NCBI RefSeq assembly: GCF_900090295.1
Contig: NZ_LT607753.1
Span: 6,200,001 to 6,264,000, forward strand
Reading direction: 5' to 3'
DNA: 64,000 bases
Source of the DNA: Micromonospora coxensis
GTDB lineage: Bacteria > Actinomycetota > Actinomycetes > Mycobacteriales > Micromonosporaceae
Shown here: positions 28,014-64,000 of the stretch, piece by piece
Layout: each line of letters begins with the position of its first letter
Numbering within the stretch: position 1 is the first letter of the stretch
Translations under genes and position numbers: made by a program
Notes under the pieces: generated by a model
What the model was told of the DNA's origin: nothing
What the model saw: the letters and a program-made list of their open reading frames with translations, nothing else
Databases searched by the model: none

Positions 28014-31000
28014 ATGGACACCGAAGAGAAGCTCCGGGAGTATCTGAAGAGGGTCACCACCGACCTGCGGCGGACCCGGCAACGGCTGCGCGACGTCGAG
28101 GACGAGGCCCGACAGCCGATCGCCATCGTCGGGATGGCCTGCCGCTTCCCCGGCGGGGTCAGCTCGCCCGAGGCGCTGTGGGACCTCGTCGCCGCCTCCG
28201 GTGACGCGGTCGGCGGCTTCCCCACCGACCGGGGCTGGGACCTCACCGACCTGTACGACCCGACCGGGGAACGCGCCGGCACCTCCTGCGTCCGCGAGGG
28301 CGGCTTCGTCCACGACGCCGCCGACTTCGATCCCCGGTTCTTCGGCATCTCACCGCGCGAGGCGCTGGCCATGGACCCGCAGCAGCGGCTGCTGCTGGAG
28401 GTGTCCTGGGAGGCGTTCGAGTCGGCCGGGGTGGACCCGACCGGCCTGAAGGGTGGCCGGGTGGGCGTCTTCGCCGGCCTCACCCACGGCGGCTACGCCG
28501 CCGGCGCCACCGACGTGCCCGACGGCGCCGTCGACTACCTCGGCCTCGGCAACGCCGGCAGCATCAGCTCCGGCCGGGTGGCGTACGCGTTCGGCTTCGA
28601 GGGGCCGGCGGTCACCGTGGACACGGCGTGCTCGTCGTCGCTTGTGGCGTTGCACCTGGCGGTGCAGTCGCTGCGGTCGGGGGAGTCCGACCTCGCCCTG
28701 GCCGGGGGTGTCACGGTGATGCCGACCCCGGCCGTCTTCGTCGACTTCACCCGGCAGGGCAACCTGTCGATGTCGGCCCGCTGCAAGGCGTTCGCCGACG
28801 CCGCCGACGGCACCGCCCTGGCCGAGGGTGTGGGCGTGCTGCTCGTGCAGCGGCTCTCCGACGCCCGGCGCGACGGCCGGCGGATCCTGGCCGTGGTGCG
28901 CGGCACGGCGGTGAACCAGGACGGCGCGTCGAACGGGTTGACCGCCCCGAACGGCCCGTCGCAGCAGCGGGTGATCCGTCAGGCCCTCGCCTCGGCGCGG
29001 TTGTCGTCGGTGGACGTGGACGTGGTGGAGGCGCACGGCACCGGCACGACGTTGGGCGATCCGATCGAGGCGCAGGCGCTGCTCGCCACGTACGGGCAGG
29101 ACCGGCCGGCCGACCGGCCGCTGTGGCTCGGCTCGGTCAAGTCGAACATCGGGCACACCCAGGCGGCGGCGGGCGTCGCCGGTGTGATCAAGATGGTGCA
29201 GGCGATGCGGCACGGTGTGGTGCCGGCGACGCTGCACGTGGACGCCCCGTCGTCGAAGGTGGACTGGTCGGCGGGTGCGGTGGCGTTGGTGACCGAGGCG
29301 CGGGGTTGGCCGGTGGTGGATCGGCCGCGTCGGGCGGCGGTGTCGTCGTTCGGGATCTCGGGCACCAACGCCCACGTCATCATCGAACAGCCCGAGCCCG
29401 AGCCCGATTCGGATTTGCCGACGCAGCACGATCCGGCCGCCGCGCAGCCGGCATCGAGCGCCGCGCAGCCGGCAACGGGCGCCGACCTGCCGGTGGTGCC
29501 GTGGCTGGTGTCGGCGCGGTCGGTCGAGGGCCTTGCCGGGCAGGCGGCCCGGCTGGCCGCGCTCGCCCGCCGGGAGCCCGCCACGTCGCCTGTGGAGATC
29601 GGCTGGACCCTGGCCACCGCCCGCGCCGCCCTCGACCATCGGGCCGTGCTCCTCGCCACCGACCGCGACGGTCTCCTCGCCCTGACGGACGCCCTCGCCG
29701 ACGGCGCTCCCGAGCAGGTCACCCCGTCGAGCCCCGCGGCGACCCTCGTCACCGGTCAGGTGTCGACGGGCCGCCGGGCGATCCTGTTCACCGGTCAGGG
29801 TGCGCAGCGTGCGGGTATGGGTCGTCAGTTGTACGCCCGGTTCCCGGTGTACGCGGATGCGTTCGATCGGGTGTGCGCCCTGTTCGAGGGTCGGCTGGAC
29901 CATGCGTTGCGGGAGGTGGTGTTCGCCGAGCCCGGCACTGACCTGGCGGGTCTGTTGGATCAGACGGTGTTCACCCAGGCGGGGTTGTTCGCGGTGGAGG
30001 TGGCGCTGTTCGAACTGCTGTCCTCGTTCGGGGTGAGCGCCGATTATCTGGTGGGGCATTCGATCGGTGAGGTGGCGGCCGCGCATGTGGCGGGGGTGTT
30101 GTCGCTGGAGGATGCCTGCGCGTTGGTGGCGGCGCGCGGTTCGTTGATGCAGGCCCTGCCCGCCGGTGGCGGGATGCTGGCGGTGGCCGCGAGCGAGACC
30201 GAGATTCGCGAGGTCATCGGCACCGATACCGGCGCTGCAGGCGATGTGGACGTTGCGGCGGTGAACGGCCCCCGGTCGGTCGTGCTGTCCGGCCCAGCCG
30301 TCGAGCTGGACCGGGTTGCGCGGTTGTGTGGTGAGCGGGGTTGGCGGGTCAAGCGCCTGTCGGTCAGTCACGCCTTCCACTCGAGCCTGATGGAGCCGAT
30401 GCTGGAGCAGTTCCGCACGGTCCTGGCCGGCCTGGACTGGCACGCGCCGAAGCTGCCGATCGTGTCGAACCTGACCGGCCGGATCGCCGATCCGGCAGAG
30501 ATCGCCGGGCCGGACTACTGGGTCCGGCACGTGCGTCAGGCGGTCCGTTTCGGCGACGCGGTGGCCACCCTGCACCAGGCCGGGGTCACCACGTTCCTGG
30601 AAGTCGGCCCCGACGCCACGTTGACGACGATGGCGGCCGACACCCCCACCGACCGTCCCACCCACCACATCGCCGCCCTGCGCCGCGACCAACCGGAGAC
30701 CAGCAGCCTGGTCACCGCCCTGGCCCGCCTGCACGTCACCGGGACCCCCGTCGACTGGACGCCCTGGTTCACCCACACCGGCCACCAGCCCCGCACCGTC
30801 GACCTGCCCACCTACGCCTTCCAGCGGCAGCGGTACTGGCTCGACGCCGGCCCGTCCGGCGCCGACGCCTCCGGCCTCGGCGTGCGGGCAACCACCCACC
30901 CCCTGCTCGACGCCGAACTGGTCACCGCCACCGACGACGTCCGCGTCCACGGCGGCCGGCTCTCCGTACGGACCCGGCCCTGGCTCGCCGACCACGTGGT

Positions 31001-33623
31001 GTGGGGATCGGTGGTCGTACCGGGGGCGGCACTGGTGGAGATGGCGCTGCACGCCGGCGCGCAGGCCGCCTGCGACACGCTGGAGGAGCTGACCCTCGCC
31101 GCCCCGCTGGTCCTGCCCGAACAGGGTGCCTGCGCGGTGCAACTCGTCCTCGGCGCCGCCGACGAGCACGGCCGCCGCCAGGTCAGCGTCCACTCCCGGC
31201 CCGCCGACGACCCGCACGCCGACTGGACCCGGCACGCCGAGGGCGTGCTCGCGCCCGGCGCGGCCGAGCCGGCGGAGCCGCTGACCACGTGGCCGCCACC
31301 CGGCGCCACCGCCGTGCCGGTCGCGCCGATCTACGAGCAGCTGCACCGGCTCGGTGTCGACCACGGGCCCACCTTCCGCGGCCTGCGTGCCGCGTGGCGT
31401 ACCGACGACGCCGTCTACGCGGAGGTCGCGCTGCCCGACGGCGTCGCCGCCGCCGGATTCGGTCTGCACCCGGCGCTGCTGGACGCGGCGCTGCACGTCG
31501 TCGGCCTCACCGACGACACCGACGACACCGACGACGCCACGGCCCGACTTCCGTTCGCCTGGTCGGGCGTCGCGCTCACCGCCGTCGGCGCGACCCTGCT
31601 GCGGGTACGGGTCACCCGGGCCGCCTCGGCGGTGTCACTGACCCTCGCCGACGGGACCGGCGCACCCGTCGCCCGCGTCGACTCGCTCGTCTCCCGGCCG
31701 GTGAGCGCCGAGCAGCTCGACGCCACCGACCCGACCGACCTGCCCCTGTTCGACCTGCGCTGGTCCCCGCTGCCGCTGCCGCCGCGACCGGCGAGCGGGA
31801 TCGTGGCGCTCGACGCCGCCGCCGGCCTGGCCGCCACCGCGCTGCCCGGCGGGCTCCCCGCGCTCGCCGACGCCCTCGACACCGGCCGGCACGATCCCCG
31901 GCTGGTGCTGCTCGCCGCCGGCGACCCCCCGACCGGGGACCCCCTCGACGCGACCCGCACCCGTCTCACCGAGACCCTGACCGCCGTACGGGAGTGGTTG
32001 GCCGACGACCGGTTCGCCGACCGGCGGCTCGTGGTGCTCACCCGCGGCGCGGTCCCCGCCGACGCCACGGGCGAGGTGACCGACCTGCCCGGCGCCGCCG
32101 TCTGGGGCCTGGTCCGCTCGGCGCAACTGGAGCACCCCGGCCGGTTCGTGCTGGTCGACCTCGACGGCGAGGTCGACGCCGACCTGCTCGGCCGCGCCCT
32201 CGCCGGCGACGAACCGCAGCTCGCCCTGCGCGCCGGCCGGCTGCTCGTACCCCGGCTCGCGCCGGCCGAGCCGGACCCGACGGGCGCGGTCGACCTGCTC
32301 CCCGACGGCACCGTGCTGGTCACCGGCGCCACCGGCGCCCTCGGCGGCCTCGTCGCCCGCCACCTGGTCACCGTGCACAAGGTCCGGCACCTGCTCCTGG
32401 TCGGTCGGCGCGGCGGCGACGCGCCCGGCGCGGCCGACCTGCTCGCCGAGCTGACCCGCCTCGGCGCGCAGGCCCGCTTCGTCGCCTGCGACGTGGCCGA
32501 TCGTGACCAGGTCGCCGCGCTGCTGGCCGCCGTCCCCACCGACCACCCGCTCACCGGGGTGGTGCACGCCGCCGGTGTCCTCGACGACGCGACCGTCACC
32601 GCGCTGACCGCCGAGCGCATCGCCGCCGTGCTGCGCCCCAAGGCCGACGCCGCCTGGCACCTGCACGACCTCACCCGGCACCTGCACCTGCCGATGTTCG
32701 TGCTCTTCTCCTCGATCGCCGGTCCGCTCGGCGGCCCCGGACAGGGCAACTACGCGGCGGCCAACGCGTTCCTCGACGGGCTCGCCCACCAGCGGCGCGC
32801 CGCCGGGCTCGCCGCCACCAGCCTGGCCTGGGGCCTGTGGGAGCAGGACAGCGGGATGACCCGCGACCTGGGCGCCGGCCGCCGGGAACGGATGGCCCGC
32901 CAGGGCATCGCCCCGCTCGGCACCGGCCAGGCGCTGGCCCTCTTCGACGCCAGCCGGCGCAGCAGGCAGCCGCTGCTGCTGCCCGTCCGGCTCGACCTGG
33001 CCGCGCTGCGTACCCTCACCAGCGTCGACCACCTCCCGGCGCCGCTGCGCGGCCTGGCCGGTGTCCGCACCCGGCGGGCCGCCGCCGGCGCGGCGCCGGG
33101 CGGCGGGTGGCGGGACCGGCTCGCCGCCGCGTCCGACGAGGACCGCCGGCGGCTGGTCGAAGAGCTGGTCACCGGCCAGGTGGCGGACGTGCTCGGGTAC
33201 GCCTCGGCGGCGGCCGTCGGCGCCGGGCAGTCCTTCACCGAGCTGGGCTTCGACTCCCTGACCGCCGTGGACCTGCGCAACCGGCTGACCACCCTGACCG
33301 GCCTGTCGCTGCCGGCCACCCTGGTCTTCGACCACCCCACCCCGGAGACGCTCACCGGGTACCTGATGTCCCGGCTCGGTCCCGGCCGGTCCGCCCCGGA
33401 CGTCCTCGACGAGCTGGCCCGGCTGGAGGCGGCGTTCGCGGCGGAGACCCTCGCCGAGCTGACCGCCGACGAGGAGACCCGGGCGGCGCTCACCGCGCGG
33501 CTCCGGGCGCTGCTCACCCGCCTCGACGGCGACGCCGCCGCCCCGGGAGTCGCCCAGGCCCTCGACGAGGCCAGCGACGACGAACTCTTCGACTTCATCG
33601 ACAGCACGTTCGGTCGTTCCTGA
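28014..33623 (+). CDS. PKS2: module 3 (KS-AT-DH-KR-ACP)
   Basis: Single-module type I PKS of 1869 residues. The N-terminal coiled coil (about 3-33) is a docking element for the PKS1 tail. KS has Cys206 in [10 protein letters not shown] has GHSIGE (Ser683) and HAFH, so malonyl. DH has an intact WLADH His994 and a downstream LLDAALH Asp. KR has [11 protein letters not shown] (B-type) and the GQGNYAAAN Tyr. ACP has Ser1748 in LGFDSL. The module should leave a double bond at the beta position of its chain. The acidic C-terminal tail (SDDELFDFI) docks to PKS3. ATG 28014 is chosen; TTG 28011 directly before it is in frame and would add one residue. The KS-AT-linker and AT part use more G/T-ending codons than the rest of the gene. 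Confidence 0.96.
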   Translation: MDTEEKLREYLKRVTTDLRRTRQRLRDVEDEARQPIAIVGMACRFPGGVSSPEALWDLVAASGDAVGGFPTDRGWDLTDLYDPTGERAGTSCVREGGFVHDAADFDPRFFGISPREALAMDPQQRLLLEVSWEAFESAGVDPTGLKGGRVGVFAGLTHGGYAAGATDVPDGAVDYLGLGNAGSISSGRVAYAFGFEGPAVTVDTACSSSLVALHLAVQSLRSGESDLALAGGVTVMPTPAVFVDFTRQGNLSMSARCKAFADAADGTALAEGVGVLLVQRLSDARRDGRRILAVVRGTAVNQDGASNGLTAPNGPSQQRVIRQALASARLSSVDVDVVEAHGTGTTLGDPIEAQALLATYGQDRPADRPLWLGSVKSNIGHTQAAAGVAGVIKMVQAMRHGVVPATLHVDAPSSKVDWSAGAVALVTEARGWPVVDRPRRAAVSSFGISGTNAHVIIEQPEPEPDSDLPTQHDPAAAQPASSAAQPATGADLPVVPWLVSARSVEGLAGQAARLAALARREPATSPVEIGWTLATARAALDHRAVLLATDRDGLLALTDALADGAPEQVTPSSPAATLVTGQVSTGRRAILFTGQGAQRAGMGRQLYARFPVYADAFDRVCALFEGRLDHALREVVFAEPGTDLAGLLDQTVFTQAGLFAVEVALFELLSSFGVSADYLVGHSIGEVAAAHVAGVLSLEDACALVAARGSLMQALPAGGGMLAVAASETEIREVIGTDTGAAGDVDVAAVNGPRSVVLSGPAVELDRVARLCGERGWRVKRLSVSHAFHSSLMEPMLEQFRTVLAGLDWHAPKLPIVSNLTGRIADPAEIAGPDYWVRHVRQAVRFGDAVATLHQAGVTTFLEVGPDATLTTMAADTPTDRPTHHIAALRRDQPETSSLVTALARLHVTGTPVDWTPWFTHTGHQPRTVDLPTYAFQRQRYWLDAGPSGADASGLGVRATTHPLLDAELVTATDDVRVHGGRLSVRTRPWLADHVVWGSVVVPGAALVEMALHAGAQAACDTLEELTLAAPLVLPEQGACAVQLVLGAADEHGRRQVSVHSRPADDPHADWTRHAEGVLAPGAAEPAEPLTTWPPPGATAVPVAPIYEQLHRLGVDHGPTFRGLRAAWRTDDAVYAEVALPDGVAAAGFGLHPALLDAALHVVGLTDDTDDTDDATARLPFAWSGVALTAVGATLLRVRVTRAASAVSLTLADGTGAPVARVDSLVSRPVSAEQLDATDPTDLPLFDLRWSPLPLPPRPASGIVALDAAAGLAATALPGGLPALADALDTGRHDPRLVLLAAGDPPTGDPLDATRTRLTETLTAVREWLADDRFADRRLVVLTRGAVPADATGEVTDLPGAAVWGLVRSAQLEHPGRFVLVDLDGEVDADLLGRALAGDEPQLALRAGRLLVPRLAPAEPDPTGAVDLLPDGTVLVTGATGALGGLVARHLVTVHKVRHLLLVGRRGGDAPGAADLLAELTRLGAQARFVACDVADRDQVAALLAAVPTDHPLTGVVHAAGVLDDATVTALTAERIAAVLRPKADAAWHLHDLTRHLHLPMFVLFSSIAGPLGGPGQGNYAAANAFLDGLAHQRRAAGLAATSLAWGLWEQDSGMTRDLGAGRRERMARQGIAPLGTGQALALFDASRRSRQPLLLPVRLDLAALRTLTSVDHLPAPLRGLAGVRTRRAAAGAAPGGGWRDRLAAASDEDRRRLVEELVTGQVADVLGYASAAAVGAGQSFTELGFDSLTAVDLRNRLTTLTGLSLPATLVFDHPTPETLTGYLMSRLGPGRSAPDVLDELARLEAAFAAETLAELTADEETRAALTARLRALLTRLDGDAAAPGVAQALDEASDDELFDFIDSTFGRS

Positions 33624-33672
33624 CCGTCGTACCGCCCCGGCTTGCCGACCAACGCGACAGGTGAATACCCCG

Positions 33673-48369
<14,697 letters not shown>

Positions 48370-48430
48370 CCACCGTCCGCCCCCGGGCGGGTGTCGCCGT
48401 CCCCGACCGGCGCCGCGGCACCCGCCCCAG

Positions 48431-48492
48431 GGCCTGTGTCGACGTCGCCGCATGGGCCCGCCGCAGGCCGGCCGGGGACGTCGACACCGGCC
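48431..48492. terminator. Long inverted repeat after PKS3 (possible terminator)
   Basis: Arms 48431-48446 and 48477-48492 match at 15 of 16 positions, with a perfect 11 bp core (GTGTCGACGTC). The spacer is 30 nt, GC-rich and may fold further. It lies 62 bp after the PKS3 stop, and its right arm abuts the first TAGGGGT box. It may end the PKS2-PKS3 transcript or serve as an operator dyad. Confidence 0.5.
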
Positions 48493-48493
48493 C

Positions 48494-48550
48494 TAGGGGT
48501 GTGCCGTGTCCATCTAGGGGTGTGCCGCCACCGGCGGGCCTCCATAGGGT
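48494..48550 (+). promoter_or_regulatory. Phosphoesterase promoter with two boxes
   Basis: CTAGGGGTGTGCCG occurs twice as an exact 14 bp direct repeat (48493 and 48514), 21 nt apart, two helical turns. The proximal T (48515) starts 30 nt before TAGGGT (48545-48550), the proposed -10. The start codon is at 48647. Confidence 0.7.
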
Positions 48551-48646
48551 CGGAGCCCGTCAGGTGGTCGTACCCGGCCCGCGCGCCGACGCGCCGGCCG
48601 GGCGGTGGGGGTGCGCGCGGGTGCCCGGAGACACGGGAGGTGCCGG

Positions 48647-49498
48647 GTGACCCGGATCCGCCAACTCGTCGCGATCAGCGACCTGCACGTGGTGTACGCG
48701 GAGAACCGCGCCGTCGTCGAGGCGCTGCGCCCCGACGGCGACGAGGACTGGCTGATCGTCGCCGGTGACGTGGGCGAGTTCGCCGCCGACGTCGAGTGGG
48801 CGCTCACCCTGCTGCGCGACCGGTTCGCCAAGGTCATCTGGGCGCCGGGCAACCACGAGCTGTGGACACCCCGCGACGACACCGTCCAACTGCGCGGCGA
48901 GGCGCGCTACCGGCACCTGGTCGAGCTGTGCCGCCGCCTCGGCGTGCTCACCCCGGAGGACCCGTACCCGGTGTGGGACCCGGACGGCGATCCCGTCCTC
49001 ATCGCCCCGCTCTTCGTCGGGTACGACCACAGCTGGCGGCCCCCGGGGACGTACACCCGGGAGCAGGCGCTGGCCCGGGCGCACGAGACCGGGGTGGTCT
49101 GCACCGACGAGATCCTGCTGCACCCCGACCCGTACCCGACCCGGGACGCCTGGTGCCGGGCCCGGGTGATCCAGACCGAGCGGCGGCTCGACGCCGAGCG
49201 CGGCGGGCTGCCCACCGTGCTGGTCAACCACTATCCGCTGGTCCGCGAACCGACCCGGATCCTGCGCTTCCCCGAGTTCGCCCAGTGGTGCGGCACCGAC
49301 CTCACCGCCGACTGGCACCTGCGCTACGACGCCCGCGTCGCCGTCTACGGCCACCTGCACATCCCCCGCACCACCTGGTACGACGGCGTCCGGTTCGAGG
49401 AGGTGTCCGTCGGCTACCCCCGCGAGTGGCGGCGCCGCGCCACCCCGCCCGGACGGCTGCGGACGATCCTGCCGACCCCCGCCCGGCACCTCGGCTGA
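48647..49498 (+). CDS. Calcineurin-like metallophosphoesterase
   Basis: Protein of 283 residues with the full dinuclear-metal motif set: SDLH (Asp12, His14), GD (40-41), GNHE (68-71), VNHYP, and YGHLH near the C-terminus. It has no signal peptide or membrane segment, so it is probably cytosolic. The start is GTG 48647, with GGGAGG (48635-48640) 6 nt upstream. It is the only non-PKS gene between PKS3 and PKS4 and has its own boxed promoter, so it belongs to the pathway regulon. Possible jobs are removing a phosphate from a cyclic precursor (the cyclase branch would start from a phosphate ester) or activating a phosphorylated, self-protected product. The sequence does not decide between them. 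Confidence 0.88.
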   Translation: MTRIRQLVAISDLHVVYAENRAVVEALRPDGDEDWLIVAGDVGEFAADVEWALTLLRDRFAKVIWAPGNHELWTPRDDTVQLRGEARYRHLVELCRRLGVLTPEDPYPVWDPDGDPVLIAPLFVGYDHSWRPPGTYTREQALARAHETGVVCTDEILLHPDPYPTRDAWCRARVIQTERRLDAERGGLPTVLVNHYPLVREPTRILRFPEFAQWCGTDLTADWHLRYDARVAVYGHLHIPRTTWYDGVRFEEVSVGYPREWRRRATPPGRLRTILPTPARHLG

Positions 49499-49613
49499 CC
49501 GGCCGCGCCCGACCGGTCCGTCAGCCCGCTGCCGGCCCGTCCCGCGCTGCCGGCCCGGCACCGGCCCGACCCGCCGCACGCTGCGGATATCCGGTCACCG
49601 GGCGGGCGCGAAT

Positions 49614-49658
49614 GAGGGGTCCGTAGGGGTTGGGCCGCCCCGCACCGCTCAGTACCGT
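49614..49658 (+). promoter_or_regulatory. PKS4 promoter with paired boxes
   Basis: GAGGGGT (49614) and TAGGGGT (49624) lie 10 nt apart. The proximal box starts 29 nt before TACCGT (49653-49658). PKS4 starts at 49837, so the leader would be about 170 nt. The 49499-49836 gap holds this promoter and no gene that I can support. Confidence 0.65.
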
Positions 49659-49836
49659 CCAGTCACGGTGGCGGTCGGATGCCGGCATTCCCGGTCGTGC
49701 GGTGATCAGCGGTGAGGACAACACGTTGAAGCGGTGAGTGCGTTCGCCATCGGTCGCGCCGGTCAGTGACGCCGAGCCGGATCGATGGCCTCCAGTCGGT
49801 GGAATCGATCGGCAGCAAGCTCCGGGCGGGTGGGTC

Positions 49837-64000
<14,164 letters not shown>

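Overview
The window is a 64 kb slice of a large modular type I polyketide gene cluster from a very GC-rich actinobacterium (Micromonospora/Streptomyces-like by base composition and gene style; the genus cannot be fixed from this sequence). Both ends cut through genes, so the cluster continues in both directions. No rRNA, tRNA, CRISPR array, transposase, regulator, transporter or chain-release enzyme is visible.

Left part (1-8900). Two tandem leftward NRPS genes start with an adenylation domain. The upstream one reads A-PCP-C; the downstream one is cut by the window edge. They are a recent duplication in which only the substrate-pocket part of the A domain differs. Next come a rightward ATP-grasp ligase gene and, convergent to it across a strong hairpin, a leftward pair: a probable lantibiotic-dehydratase-C-like protein overlapping a dehydroquinate-synthase-family sugar phosphate cyclase. 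This set looks like a supply line for an unusual carboxylic acid, amino acid or cyclitol precursor.

Middle part (8900-27900). PKS1 carries a CoA-ligase loading module (CoL - dead KR-like domain - ACP), module 1 (KS-AT(malonyl)-dead DH-KR-ACP) and module 2 (KS-AT(methylmalonyl)-DH-ER-KR-ACP). A class A flavin monooxygenase and an EryG-like O-methyltransferase follow in the same direction. A convergent type II thioesterase lies beyond a second hairpin.

Right part (27900-64000). PKS2 (module 3: malonyl, DH-KR), PKS3 (modules 4-6: malonyl, KR only, KR types B, A, A) and PKS4 (module 7: malonyl, DH-ER-KR; module 8: methylmalonyl, DH-ER-KR; start of module 9, truncated) follow in one direction. 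A metallophosphoesterase gene sits between PKS3 and PKS4. Coiled-coil N-termini on PKS2-4 and acidic tails on PKS1-3 fit assembly in gene order. Read colinearly, the chain would be starter-CH(OH)-CH2-CH2-CH(CH3)-CH=CH-CH(OH)-CH2-CH(OH)-CH2-CH(OH)-CH2-CH2-CH2-CH2-CH(CH3)-CO-, a polyol with an acid-activated starter.

Regulation. The most striking non-coding signal is a TAGGGGT box placed 29-30 nt (start to start) upstream of a TANNNT-like -10 element. It occurs at six promoters: NRPS, PKS1, thioesterase, PKS2, phosphoesterase and PKS4. This suggests one pathway activator, encoded outside the window, that switches on most of the cluster. The ATP-grasp gene and the cyclase pair lack the box.
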